Source: an uncultured Planctomycetia bacterium (GTDB lineage Bacteria > Planctomycetota > Phycisphaerae > FEN-1346 > JAACEH01). From it: a stretch of DNA of 64,000 bases. Shown one piece after another: positions 1 through 9,089 of this stretch. The DNA is taken from NCBI GenBank assembly GCA_903929765.1, contig CAIYVX010000094.1, positions 106,544 through 170,543 of the forward strand, in the 5' to 3' direction. The notes under the pieces were generated by a model that saw nothing but the letters and a program-made list of their open reading frames with translations, had not been told where the DNA came from and searched no databases. The translations under genes and the position numbers were made by a program. The number at the start of each line of letters is the position of its first letter. The stretch's first letter is position 1.

Positions 1-1
1 A

Positions 2-958
2 AAGCGGAATCTGATTACTTTTGCTTCGTTGTGGGAGCAAGTTGAAAAACATCCCGAGCGGCTGAGGGATGCTCTGCGGTTCTGGCTGCTCAGTTACAAT
101 GCCGCGCATGCGACCATCATGACGCGAGTCGTAGCGAAGAAAGGGCAAAAGGACCTGGTGGTCACCAGTGCTCAGCCAGGTGTGCTGTATGTTAGTGGCT
201 TGCCAGTGGAGAAAAATCTTTTCGCTGGGCTCCGGCGAAAACTGGATACCATCGCTGATGCCTTTGCGATCACGCACGGCTATGCCGGCACGGTCGACGT
301 ACGCAACTCGTCCTGTCTATCGGTGGACTTGCCTGCTGGTTCGGTAGATTATGTGTTCACCGACCCGCCATTTGGTGGAAACATCCCTTATGCCGAGGTA
401 AACTTCCTGAACGAGGCGTGGCTGGGGCGTCCAACAAATGTCGCTGAAGAAGTCATTGTCAGCCCCCATCAAGGGAAGACCGTAGAGACGTATGGGAGTC
501 TTCTGGCGCAGGCGTTGCAGGAAGCCAATCGTCTGTTGCGGAAGGAGGGTAACGCTACTGTCGTCTTCCATTCATCCTCGGCCCAAGTCTGGAATTCACT
601 TCAAAGCGCCTGCGAAAGTGCTGGGTTTGGCATCGCCTTGACGAGCGTCCTCGACAAGACGCAGGGCAGTTTCAAGCAGGTGACTGCAACTGGGGCGGTG
701 AAAGGCGACCCGCTTCTGCTTCTTACCAAGACGCAGACTTGCCGGGGCCAAGAAAAAAGGGGCGTATGGACTGTCGCCAAACAGCTTCTCAAGGAAGCCA
801 TCAAGATCGGAAACCCGGCGGAGACGACGCCGCAACGGCTGTACTCGCGCCTGGTAGGTTACTACCTCTCTCGGCGGCAGAACATTCCCCTTGATGCGGC
901 CGAGTTCTATGGACAATTTGCGGAAAGGCTTGCCCTAGATGGCATTACAGTCGCATAA
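2..958 (+). CDS. DNA methylase (C-terminal part; 5' end outside window)
   Basis: The frame is open to the window edge, so the true start lies upstream; the TTG at 29 is only the first internal start codon. The protein has a Rossmann-type methyltransferase motif IV, FTDPPFGGNIPY (about residues 110-121 from the TTG), which is the amino-methyltransferase DPPF/Y signature for N6-adenine or N4-cytosine. A later strand-forming segment, GNATVVFHSSS, and an LLLLTKT strand fit the core of DUF1156-like DNA methylases. It overlaps the next methylase gene by 20 bp, so the two are probably cotranscribed. Role: DNA base modification, most likely in a defence system. Which base is modified, and whether the missing N-terminus holds another domain, cannot be told here. 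Confidence 0.8.
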   Translation, partial: KRNLITFASLWEQVEKHPERLRDALRFWLLSYNAAHATIMTRVVAKKGQKDLVVTSAQPGVLYVSGLPVEKNLFAGLRRKLDTIADAFAITHGYAGTVDVRNSSCLSVDLPAGSVDYVFTDPPFGGNIPYAEVNFLNEAWLGRPTNVAEEVIVSPHQGKTVETYGSLLAQALQEANRLLRKEGNATVVFHSSSAQVWNSLQSACESAGFGIALTSVLDKTQGSFKQVTATGAVKGDPLLLLTKTQTCRGQEKRGVWTVAKQLLKEAIKIGNPAETTPQRLYSRLVGYYLSRRQNIPLDAAEFYGQFAERLALDGITVA

Positions 959-3110
959 ACCGGACGCCCTGTCTGGGGCCAGACTCCGCGCGGCTGCCTA
1001 CGAAGCGAATCTTGAGCCCGCGCAGCGCAAACGCCTCGGCCAGTTCTTCAGCGGCGTGCCGCTTTCTCGCCTTCTGGCCGCCTTGAGTGTGCGAGAAGGG
1101 TGCAGTACACTCATCGACCCGATGGCCGGCCACGGCGACCTGCTTGATGCGGCTTTAGAACGATTGTCAATCCGGGGACATCGACCACAAAGGGTCGATG
1201 CCGTTGAGATCGACCCTGAGACCGCATCATTCTGTGCTGAACGACTTGCCCCGTGGATCAGAGACGGCCACAACTCGGTTCTGGGAATTCACCCGCGGAG
1301 CGCCTTTGACGCCTCATTGTGGCGAACTCTTCAATCCAACGGCTATGACCTGGTTATCACTAACCCGCCGTACGTGCGCTACCAGACCGTGGCCCGTAAC
1401 GAACACGACCGGGCTGGGGCGAGCACCATTCGGCAAGCCCTGCTGGAGGTCGCGGACGACCGGACTCCACGATCTGAACGCCCGATATGGCGAGAGCTGA
1501 TTGAGGGCTATTCCGGACTGGCGGACCTGTCGGTACCTTCTTGGTTGCTTGCGGCGATGCTGGTACGGCCCGGAGGTGTGCTCGCCCTCGTCGCCCCCGC
1601 GACCTGGCGAACCCGCAACTACGCCGACATCTTGCAGTACCTGATGGCTCGCTGCTACAACGTCGAAGCCGTCGTGGCCGACAGACAGCCGGGATGGTTT
1701 TCACAGGCTTTGGTGCGCACGAATCTTGTGGTAGCCAGGCGTCTGCCCACAGATGAGGTCATTCAGCCGCTGCGTTCGCGGTCGTTCCGTGACCAGGCCA
1801 TCTACTGGACCGACGTCGCTCCTGAAGCCAAGATGGCCGAAAGCCTCGTTGGTGCTGCGTTCCCCGGCGAAGACCCCGAAGGCAGGTTTGCAGATTGGCT
1901 TCTGTCATCAGAAAGCCACAAGTCGCGTGAGGACCGGCTGGGCCTGTGTCTAACTCAGCATCAGGTCCAGGACGAGGTCTCCGCCGTGCTAACTCGTGCT
2001 CGCGCCGCGTCGTGGATAAAGCAGCTCGAACCGACTTCTGACGCTACGCCGCTTTTCGGCGTTGACGCCCCAACCAGAGATCGGCTCGTTCCGCAAGCGC
2101 TGCGGAGCCTGCTACCTCGCGAGGCCGAGGGTGGCCTGATTGAAATTGGGGAACTCGGCATCGCCATAAGCCAAGGTCTCAGGACTGGCTGTAACGGTTT
2201 CTTTTACGTCGACTTTGTTGAGCAGCTTGGCGCTGGTCTGGCCAGCGTCCGTGTCAGCGATTTGCTTGGTGGCGGAGCGTTGACCGTACCTTTCCAGGCG
2301 CTCAAACCCGTTCTGCGGCGCCAGGCTGAGATCGGCGATCTGGTGGCCGGGAAGATGCCGCCCGGCCGACTGCTTGACCTGCGAATGTGGGTCTTGCCCG
2401 AGGATTGGCCACAGACCGAGGCGGCTTCGCTGCTATACCGACGTGCAGGAAGCGATCTGCCCAAGGTCATGCCTGATGAACTGGCGGCGCACGTTCGCCG
2501 GGCGGCCCAGACCGTCCACGACCAGACAGCTAACAGCCTGCGCATTCCAGAACTCTCTGCCGTGAAAACCAATGTCCGTCCGATGGGAACGGGTCCAAAA
2601 GCGAGACCCCCTCGCTTCTGGTATATGCTCCCGGACTTTGCCCGACGACATTCTCCGGATGCCTTTGTGCCACGAATCAACCAAGGCGTGCCGTGGGTAG
2701 TGGTCAATCCGGACTGCCAGATGGTGATTGACGCCAACTTCTCGACCCTGTGGGGCACACGCAAGATCTGGACGCCCTATGCGCTGTGCGGTCTTCTGAA
2801 TAGCTCCTGGGTCCGAGCCTGCATGGAAGCGATTGGAACCCCCATGGGGGGAGGCGCACTGAAGCTTGAGGCGGCACACTTGTGTCAGTTGCCGGTGCCG
2901 CAGATTGAAGAAGCAGACATCCGGCGCATCGACGACTTGGCCAGGAGCCTGCCCATTGCGGCGGGAGAACCGGCCGAATGTTTGGATCGACTCGACGCCA
3001 TCGTTGTCAATGCCATCTTGCATTTTACTGCTCAATGTGATATCGAAAGCATGGTCCGCAAACTTCGGGAGACGATGAATGGTCTCCAACTGGCAAGGCA
3101 ACGAGGGTGA
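939..3110 (+). CDS. N-6 DNA methylase, Eco57I/TaqI-like, possible type IIG-like subunit
   Basis: Protein of 723 residues. A SAM-binding motif I, STLIDPMAGHGDLLDA, lies near residues 55-70, and motif IV, DLVITNPPYVRYQ, near residues 136-148; NPPY is the catalytic motif of N6-adenine methyltransferases. The C-terminal half (about residues 380-700) resembles the target-recognition part of TaqI/Eco57I-type enzymes, including a QLPVPQIEE stretch. I see no nuclease motif. The ATG at 939 follows a GGAAAGG sequence and overlaps the upstream methylase gene; the next methylase starts 3 bp after its stop. Three consecutive, clearly different methyltransferases in one operon are unusual for an ordinary restriction system. 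Function as a DNA adenine methylase is likely; the system it belongs to is not recognised. Confidence 0.85.
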   Translation: MALQSHKPDALSGARLRAAAYEANLEPAQRKRLGQFFSGVPLSRLLAALSVREGCSTLIDPMAGHGDLLDAALERLSIRGHRPQRVDAVEIDPETASFCAERLAPWIRDGHNSVLGIHPRSAFDASLWRTLQSNGYDLVITNPPYVRYQTVARNEHDRAGASTIRQALLEVADDRTPRSERPIWRELIEGYSGLADLSVPSWLLAAMLVRPGGVLALVAPATWRTRNYADILQYLMARCYNVEAVVADRQPGWFSQALVRTNLVVARRLPTDEVIQPLRSRSFRDQAIYWTDVAPEAKMAESLVGAAFPGEDPEGRFADWLLSSESHKSREDRLGLCLTQHQVQDEVSAVLTRARAASWIKQLEPTSDATPLFGVDAPTRDRLVPQALRSLLPREAEGGLIEIGELGIAISQGLRTGCNGFFYVDFVEQLGAGLASVRVSDLLGGGALTVPFQALKPVLRRQAEIGDLVAGKMPPGRLLDLRMWVLPEDWPQTEAASLLYRRAGSDLPKVMPDELAAHVRRAAQTVHDQTANSLRIPELSAVKTNVRPMGTGPKARPPRFWYMLPDFARRHSPDAFVPRINQGVPWVVVNPDCQMVIDANFSTLWGTRKIWTPYALCGLLNSSWVRACMEAIGTPMGGGALKLEAAHLCQLPVPQIEEADIRRIDDLARSLPIAAGEPAECLDRLDAIVVNAILHFTAQCDIESMVRKLRETMNGLQLARQRG

Positions 3111-3113
3111 GCC

Positions 3114-6100
3114 ATGACGGAGCAACTGGCTGCAGCTCGCGAGATGATCGGCCGGTGTCTGCGCCTTCGCGAGCAAGGCAGCGTGGAAGCCGTGCTGCGA
3201 ACCGAACTGGCCTCATGGCTCAGGAGAGTTTTCCCTGATCAGCAGGACACGGCGTGGGTCAACCACTACACGGAGGGCGTCGAGACGGCGGTGCGCATTG
3301 GCCGCAGCGATGGGCAGACGCGGCAGGGCTTTATTGACAATCTGGTGCGATCTACCGTGATCGAGTATGAGGCGGACTTGCGTCAGGAAGCCGTGTGGAA
3401 GCACGGGCATCAGCAAGTTCAGGACTATGTTGCTGCGGCGGTGCGCGCCGGCACACCGGTCTCCCAGATACTTGGCGTGTTGTCGGACACCGTCCAGTGG
3501 CATGTCTTCGACGTCGAGCTTGCACCAGGGGTAAGTGCGGCTGCGTGCCAACCAGCCCATATCAGACTAATCCCGCGTGAAGATCTCAACGCTGAGGCCG
3601 GAGACGCCGCAACAGCCGAGCGGCTAATCGCCTTCTTGCGTAAGTATCTGGCGAGGGAGCAGTCTCGGCCTCTGACGGCGGAGTTTATCACGACCGATCT
3701 TGGGCTTGAAAGCCCTGCCTATGGTCGCCATGTGGACGCATTGTCCAGACTGGTTGACGACGGTCGACGGAGCGATACGTCAATTGCGTTGGCCACCGAC
3801 CTGTGGTCACGGTTCGTGGACTACCTGGAGGGTCGCAATCTGGCGTTCCGAACGCCAGCGTACGTTGACGAGGCATACATCACCATCTTGGCCCGGTTGC
3901 TCTGCGCCAATGTTCTTGAGCGGCAAGCCCTGCTCAGCAATGACGCCGAGTTGAAGAGTATCCTGGACGGGCAGTTCTTCCGGGACCACTTTCATCTTCA
4001 GAACATGGTCGAGCATGACTACTTCGGCTGGATGCTGAAGCGGGCCTGCTTGGCGACCGTATTGCCGGTCGCACGCGACATCCAAGGCGACCTCTATGCC
4101 TACGATTTTTCCCGAATCGGCGAAGAGGACCTCTTCGGCCGCCTGATGACCCAACTTGCTCGGCGCTCCCTGCGGAAACTCTTGGGCCAGGAGTGTACGC
4201 CCCAATGGATCGCAAAAGCCCTAGTTGAGAAGTGCCTGGGACTTTTGCCACCTGATGAGACGCCGCGCGTTGTCGACATGTGCTGTGGGTCGGGCGTCTT
4301 CTTGGCGGAGGTGCTGAAGGCTGCCAAGGTTCGTCATGCTGGCATAGGATTCCCAGAACTCAGCGTCGCGGCCACGGGATTCGATATCGACCCGCTGGCC
4401 GTTCTTCTGGCCAAGACGACCTGGGTTGTGACGCTTGCGGACGAGGTGCGCACGGCCACAGCGCCAGTGGTAGTACCCGTCTACCATGCCGATTCTCTCT
4501 TTGCCGTAACGCCGATTACTCGCGGCCTGCCGTTGCCGGGAGAGACCAAGAACGTCGTGGTCGAATTAGATGGGCACCGGGTGGTACTGCCGGCAGAAAT
4601 GGTCGGACCGGATTGCCAGCAGTTATTTGACGAGGTTATCGACTGGTCCTACGACGAAGCCCTGCACGCTCAGGAGAACGGCGTGGCGGACGGGGTCACG
4701 ATTGAGCGTGCGACAGAACTCGTGGAGGCGTTAGTTGCCAACCACGGGGTTGCCGTGCCAGAGCGGCTGACGCGACGGATGGCCAAAGCTGCCCACGAGC
4801 TAGCGCATCGCATGGCGGAACTAGCGGTCAAGAACCGAAACGGGATATGGGCGTTCATTCTTCGTAACACGTACCGGCCTGGTCTTCTCGCGGGCCAGTT
4901 CAATGGCCTGGTCTCCAATCCGCCCTGGTTAGCGCTGAGCCAGCTTGCCGACAACCCCTATCGGCGCCAGCTTGTGGCACGGGCAGAGGTCTACGGGATA
5001 AAGCCGGGCGGCGCAGCGCACCTGCATGTAGAACTCGCGACTACCCATCTACTGCATGCCATTGACCGGTATCTGCGGCCAGGTGCCGCCGTGGCCTGTC
5101 TCGTTCCTGGAACCATACTCAATGCGCAGCACCATGCCAAGTTTCGCGATGCGGCCTACTTGGATGCTGATAGAGGTGTCCCGTTCGAACTACAAGAGGT
5201 GTGGAACATTCCCGAGGACACATTCAATGTACTTGCTGTGGCCGCAGTCGGCGCGAAGCGGGGAACCGTGGCGGACGTTAGTCGCGCTTCCCCGCGTGGC
5301 GTCATGGCCACACCAACTGGGTTACAGGACATCCAACTACAGGTTCACCACCTCGCCAGCCGAATAGCGTGGGTCTTGGAAAATGGGGCCAGACCCCACG
5401 ATATGGCGGGGACTGGCGAGATCCCGCCGCAGGGCGCAGACCTGATGCCACGGCCGGCCGTTTGTGTGGAAATTCTCAGCCGCGACGGACGCGAGTGGCG
5501 CGTTCGGACTCCGCAACGAGGCGATCCTTCCTTCTTTGCCGTCAAAGATGCCAAGAAACTCCAAGGGATGACCTTCCCGGGTGCCGTGGCGCCGGAATTC
5601 ATCCATAGGATGGCACAATCTCTCAACCTTCTGCCCTTCACGCTCGACGGACATTGCGTGCAGGTCGCGATTCCAGCGAGGCGCCAGACCGATGGAGCAT
5701 GGCAGGTTCTCGATGCTGCCGCAATACGCACGGCCGGATTCCAGGAGACGGCTCGACGGTTTCAACGCATCGACCGGGCGATGAGGAATGCCGGCGTGAT
5801 CAAACCCTTGGCCGAAAAGGTCGATGAGAGACACAAGCTCTCGGCCCAGTTGTTTCCGCCGAATCAGTTTCTGGTAGTCAACGGTGCCGGAGGTGGCATC
5901 GTCTGCGCCGCCTGCTATCCTGTTACAGGCAACGAGGACCTCATCATCGACCAGACCCTCTATTGGCAAATCACGGCGACGGAAGATGAGGCCTGGTATC
6001 GAGTTGGTCTCATGAACAGCGATGCTTTGACTGTGGCGATTCGCCCGTTCGTGCCATCGGGGAAGTTCGGGGAGCGCCATCTTCACACGTTGCCTCATCG

Positions 6101-6335
6101 CGTCATTCCGACCTTCGACCTCCGGAACCGAGGCCATCTCAATATTGCTCATCTTGCTCAGTGCCTGTCTCAACGCGCCCAAGTCGCCATCGCGGCCGAT
6201 GCCAACGTCGCCGATCCAACCTTCTCTATTGCCGGTCGGCGAAAACGACTGCGAGACCAACTCAAGCAACTTCCGGAGTTCGAGGCGCTCGACCGCGTCT
6301 GTGCCGCAGTCCTGACTCGTCAAGGACCGCTCTAA
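3114..6335 (+). CDS. Large N-6 DNA methylase with nuclease-like N-terminal region
   Basis: Protein of 1073 residues. The N-terminal 150 residues contain VIEYEADLRQ followed by a QQVQDYV helix, the arrangement of a PD-(D/E)XK nuclease core of the type IIG/Eco57I class, but the expected Lys of ExK is Glu (E-Y-E). Motif I, VVDMCCGSGVFLAEVL, lies near residue 390, and motif IV, LVSNPPWLALS, near residue 600. A long C-terminal region is probably for target recognition. The start is preceded by GAGGGTGAGCC. The stop overlaps the next start as TAATG, so downstream translation is probably coupled. Likely a modification enzyme or a degenerate restriction-modification fusion. Whether it cuts DNA is doubtful given the altered motif. 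Confidence 0.8.
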   Translation: MTEQLAAAREMIGRCLRLREQGSVEAVLRTELASWLRRVFPDQQDTAWVNHYTEGVETAVRIGRSDGQTRQGFIDNLVRSTVIEYEADLRQEAVWKHGHQQVQDYVAAAVRAGTPVSQILGVLSDTVQWHVFDVELAPGVSAAACQPAHIRLIPREDLNAEAGDAATAERLIAFLRKYLAREQSRPLTAEFITTDLGLESPAYGRHVDALSRLVDDGRRSDTSIALATDLWSRFVDYLEGRNLAFRTPAYVDEAYITILARLLCANVLERQALLSNDAELKSILDGQFFRDHFHLQNMVEHDYFGWMLKRACLATVLPVARDIQGDLYAYDFSRIGEEDLFGRLMTQLARRSLRKLLGQECTPQWIAKALVEKCLGLLPPDETPRVVDMCCGSGVFLAEVLKAAKVRHAGIGFPELSVAATGFDIDPLAVLLAKTTWVVTLADEVRTATAPVVVPVYHADSLFAVTPITRGLPLPGETKNVVVELDGHRVVLPAEMVGPDCQQLFDEVIDWSYDEALHAQENGVADGVTIERATELVEALVANHGVAVPERLTRRMAKAAHELAHRMAELAVKNRNGIWAFILRNTYRPGLLAGQFNGLVSNPPWLALSQLADNPYRRQLVARAEVYGIKPGGAAHLHVELATTHLLHAIDRYLRPGAAVACLVPGTILNAQHHAKFRDAAYLDADRGVPFELQEVWNIPEDTFNVLAVAAVGAKRGTVADVSRASPRGVMATPTGLQDIQLQVHHLASRIAWVLENGARPHDMAGTGEIPPQGADLMPRPAVCVEILSRDGREWRVRTPQRGDPSFFAVKDAKKLQGMTFPGAVAPEFIHRMAQSLNLLPFTLDGHCVQVAIPARRQTDGAWQVLDAAAIRTAGFQETARRFQRIDRAMRNAGVIKPLAEKVDERHKLSAQLFPPNQFLVVNGAGGGIVCAACYPVTGNEDLIIDQTLYWQITATEDEAWYRVGLMNSDALTVAIRPFVPSGKFGERHLHTLPHRVIPTFDLRNRGHLNIAHLAQCLSQRAQVAIAADANVADPTFSIAGRRKRLRDQLKQLPEFEALDRVCAAVLTRQGPL

Positions 6336-7174
6336 TGGAGATTAGCCAGAAAGGCTCGCTCCCGCCTAACTTGCAGCAGGGGCGTTACTTACTGTACCTA
6401 GACATCCTTGGCTTTAAGGATATCGTAAGGACACGTTCGCCGCGAGCCGTGTACGATGTGGTTAATCATGTGCTGCAGGTGTGTGCTCGCCGAGAAAAGT
6501 TAATCGGCGATTTCCGCACACTATGCTTCTCCGACACGATTGTGTTCTACCAGAAACCAGTGGGGTGGGCCGAGTGGGCGTTTCTCGACATCTATTCCAT
6601 CGGAGGAATGATCTGGTCAGCCTTGGCTGCCGCGCACATTCCTGCTCGCGGCGCGATTTCATTCGGTGAGTTTACGGTTGAGGTAGATTCTGGGGGGCGG
6701 CACGAGATATTCTTCGGCAACGGATTGATAGACGCATACGAAACGGAGAACGCTGACGGTAATCGCGAGTGGGTCGGTCTGACGATTTCTCCGTCTGCGT
6801 GGCAAGCCGTAGAGTGTATGGTGCCTCGCCTGATTGATTGTTTCGCTTCGGAGAAGCGCTGGCGGCGGGTTGGTAACGTCCTACGATTAAACCCTTTCAT
6901 GATGCTGTCGTCAGGCTACACGGACTACCAGATCGGCGAGATCGATTGCCCGCTGGCCACGTGGAACGCGCCCGAGTTTCCGAATGACGTGAAGGCTTAT
7001 CACTTCATCTCTGAACAGAGTCAGAACCAACGACTGCCTGAAGAGGTGCGCCTCAAGTACGTATTCACGCTGTCGGTCCTGTCAGATCTACTTGGCCGCG
7101 ACTGTGCGGAGTGGGCATTACGGATCGCGCCTCAGGTCGCGGCGCCGTCAAAAGGAGACCAGACGGGCTTGTGA
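6335..7174 (+). CDS. Class III nucleotidyl cyclase-fold protein of the methylase operon
   Basis: Protein of 279 residues starting at the ATG in a TAATG overlap with the upstream methylase gene. The order of motifs matches the class III adenylate/guanylate cyclase catalytic fold: YLDILGFKD near residue 22 (compare FxDIxGFT, first metal Asp), CFSDTIVFY near residue 65 (second metal Asp, where cyclases have GD), RGAISFGE near residue 107, and FGNGLIDAYETEN near residue 128 (compare GxxVNxAxxLE). Both metal-binding Asp positions are present, but substrate-determining residues are not identifiable. The class III fold is used by bacterial defence cyclases of the Pycsar type, but I see no effector gene here. 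It could equally be a catalytically dead sensor. Enzyme activity is an inference. Confidence 0.6.
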   Translation: MEISQKGSLPPNLQQGRYLLYLDILGFKDIVRTRSPRAVYDVVNHVLQVCARREKLIGDFRTLCFSDTIVFYQKPVGWAEWAFLDIYSIGGMIWSALAAAHIPARGAISFGEFTVEVDSGGRHEIFFGNGLIDAYETENADGNREWVGLTISPSAWQAVECMVPRLIDCFASEKRWRRVGNVLRLNPFMMLSSGYTDYQIGEIDCPLATWNAPEFPNDVKAYHFISEQSQNQRLPEEVRLKYVFTLSVLSDLLGRDCAEWALRIAPQVAAPSKGDQTGL

Positions 7175-7350
7175 ACCGACGGAAACAGTCTCGTGGCACC
7201 CATGCAATTGCGGTGGACCAGTTCGCCAGGCTGATTTCTTCTTGCCGGCCCCGGATCGCATTGATATCCTTTCCCGTTATTGGTTCCTGCTCCACTGCGT
7301 GGCAGCGGAGGGACACCAAGGACCCGGCATCCAATGCGAAAGGGATTTCC

Positions 7351-7557
7351 GTGAAAGAGCCAGGATTAGACGGTCGTCATCGCGACAAGGACTCCGGGAA
7401 GGGCGGGCAAATCGACCAGAAGCGCAGCGATGCATTGAACGGCAACTTGCCAACACCCATTAAGGGCTTCCGGAGCGATGCCACTGTTGGGCATATGCGG
7501 GAAGTGACGGGCAAGACCAGCATTGAGGCTATTCGCCGGGCCGCGAAGAACCGCTAG
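7351..7557 (+). CDS. Small conserved hypothetical protein (68 aa)
   Basis: A GTG start at 7351 is preceded by AAAGGGA. The 68-residue product carries the pattern GRHRD, then QIDQKRSD, then FRSDATVG and a terminal helix. This recalls a widespread family of 60-80 residue bacterial proteins of unknown function with a GRHRD...G.I..K...T start and an R.DA.L stretch. The reading frame continues upstream past 7351, but that part overlaps the preceding gene in another frame and looks non-coding. No function is known to me. It lies 176 bp after the cyclase-like gene and may or may not belong to that operon. Confidence 0.5.
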   Translation: MKEPGLDGRHRDKDSGKGGQIDQKRSDALNGNLPTPIKGFRSDATVGHMREVTGKTSIEAIRRAAKNR

Positions 7558-7841
7558 GCCAGACGCCTGCTGGTGCCACGGGTTCATACTCGTGACCCCA
7601 AGGCGCAGGACGAAAAAACGTGAGATTTTGAGACTTGGCCCGAAAAACCGCGTTTCTGAGGTTCTACGCGGGACGGTCTGGTCTCATCCCATCTTTGGGC
7701 TGAGACTCTCGCGTCACTGGTTCTGTGGGATACCAAAGAATTGCCGCGTGGTGGGAGGGCGCGTCGTCTCTGTGCGACTTTGAGTTACGGCGCCGTTTGG
7801 CCCACCATTTTCTCTCTTCAAACGGCATCTCTGCCGCGATG

Positions 7842-7869
7842 AAGCCCGCTGGCCAAGGTCGGCGGGCTT
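7842..7869. terminator. GC-rich hairpin, possible terminator
   Basis: Perfect 8-bp stem AAGCCCGC/GCGGGCTT with a 12-nt loop, followed on the plus strand by TTGCTCGTTT. It could end transcripts from the left operon or, on the minus strand, transcripts of the 8147-10102 genes. The T-tract is weak, so terminator function is tentative. Confidence 0.45.
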
Positions 7870-7971
7870 TGCTCGTTTCGGCCTTATTCTGCGGCATTTT
7901 GCGTATGTCGCGGAGCCGGAACGTGCCTTGGACATCCTGACGCGCTCGCCCCGTTTCGCCCCCGAAACACC

Positions 7972-7991
7972 CCAAAATCTCCCTTTTGGGC
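7972..7991. terminator. Hairpin CCCAAAA-TCTCCC-TTTTGGG
   Basis: Perfect 7-bp stem with a 6-nt loop, 156 bp downstream of the stop of the minus-strand HEAT-like gene. It may terminate that transcript, but no clear U-tract follows. Confidence 0.35.
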
Positions 7992-8146
7992 GTCTCTGTC
8001 TCTGTTACTTCCACACTCACCCCCAGCGCGTGTGGATGTCAGAAGTGGCTGATTGACAAGCACTTATGGAATCGGACTTCCAGACGCGCGACGAGTTCGG
8101 CGGCGGGCACGAAAGCTGTCCGAGAGCATCTGTCCTCGAATCGTGC

Positions 8147-9046
8147 CTACCGCCGACGGCCGCGTTTGCGGTTCTGACGCTCTCGCTTGCGTTTCGCCCG
8201 CAGGCGTTTCCTGTTCGCCAAGTCGGCTGCGGGGCGGCTTGTTCCGGCGGGAATGCTTTCCACCGCGACCGTGGCAGCGCCGCCCGGAAGACTGTCCCGC
8301 CATTTCTCAAGAAACGGGAACAGCGGTGGCGGCCGGCGCGTGGCCACCTCTTCTGGCACCAGCCCCAATCCGGGCACCCCCAGTTCATGCCGCACCGTGG
8401 CCCAGTTGCCGACGATCTGGGTATCCACTCGGTCGGCAGCGTAGGCCCGTTCGATGACTTCGGCGGCCTCGGTCGCCCCGATCTTAAGCAGGTAGCTGAT
8501 TACGAAGCCGTTCAGATCTTCCGGATTCTCCAGGCAATGTCGCAGGCTCTCACGGAGCGCCTCAATGGCCGGCTCCCGGGTCGCTGGATGGCGCAGGGCC
8601 AGTTCGCACAGGCCATGGGCGACGCAAGCACCGACGTATACGCGAGCCCCGGCGTCAGCCAGCGCGGCCGCCAAGGGTTCAAAAGAGGCCGGGCCGATGA
8701 GGGCAAAGACTTGCGGAAACTCTTCAAGAAACCAATCATCCTCCAAGTCGTCCAAGGCCGGCAGCATCTCAATCAGCGGGGCAATGGCGGCCTCGGCTCC
8801 CAATTGCGCCAGGGCTCGCCACGCGTGGACGGCGGCATAGACCGAGAGATCCTCAACATCTTCCGGCCAGTCCTTCCGCTCGGCCCAGTCGCGGGCTACC
8901 GCGATCAGATGCGGCACGTCCTCAGCCGTAAGGCCCAGGGTGGCCACGTAATCGGGTTGCCGCGCCGGCCAGTTGCGCTGGTTGTGGGCGTCACCGAACT
9001 CCCTCAACTTCTCCAGCAGATTCCGCGTCCGATCATCTCTGTTCAT
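8147..9046 (-). CDS. HEAT-repeat-like protein (DUF1186-like)
   Basis: Protein of 299 residues. Residues 20-220 are regular alpha-helical pairs (for example VYAAVHAWRALAQLGAEAAI, then EFPQVFALIGPASFEPLAAAL and GACVAHGLCELALRH), the pattern of HEAT-like repeats seen in DUF1186 proteins. The C-terminus is a basic tail rich in Arg and Lys. It is the last of three minus-strand genes after a Cys-containing small protein and a pRiA4b ORF-3 protein, a company typical of mobile-element cargo. Probably a protein- or nucleic-acid-binding scaffold; no catalytic motif is visible. Confidence 0.65.
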   Translation of the reverse strand: MNRDDRTRNLLEKLREFGDAHNQRNWPARQPDYVATLGLTAEDVPHLIAVARDWAERKDWPEDVEDLSVYAAVHAWRALAQLGAEAAIAPLIEMLPALDDLEDDWFLEEFPQVFALIGPASFEPLAAALADAGARVYVGACVAHGLCELALRHPATREPAIEALRESLRHCLENPEDLNGFVISYLLKIGATEAAEVIERAYAADRVDTQIVGNWATVRHELGVPGLGLVPEEVATRRPPPLFPFLEKWRDSLPGGAATVAVESIPAGTSRPAADLANRKRLRAKRKRERQNRKRGRRR

Positions 9047-9089
9047 CTGTCACGCTCTTCTTCATCACGTCGGATTCCTCAAGCTAAGA

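Larger units (their letters stand above)
7558..8146. other. Gene-poor gap with two hairpins
   Basis: A 589-bp stretch between the small protein gene and the minus-strand HEAT-like gene. I see no convincing gene; a minus-strand frame of 118 codons (7664-8020) is arginine- and lysine-rich and matches nothing I recognise. The stretch holds two perfect hairpins, at 7842-7869 and 7972-7991, listed separately. Confidence 0.5.

Noticed and set aside
7664..8020. Minus-strand frame of 118 codons in the gene-poor gap
   Set aside because: Arg/Lys-rich, contains the two hairpins and no recognised motif or ribosome site.
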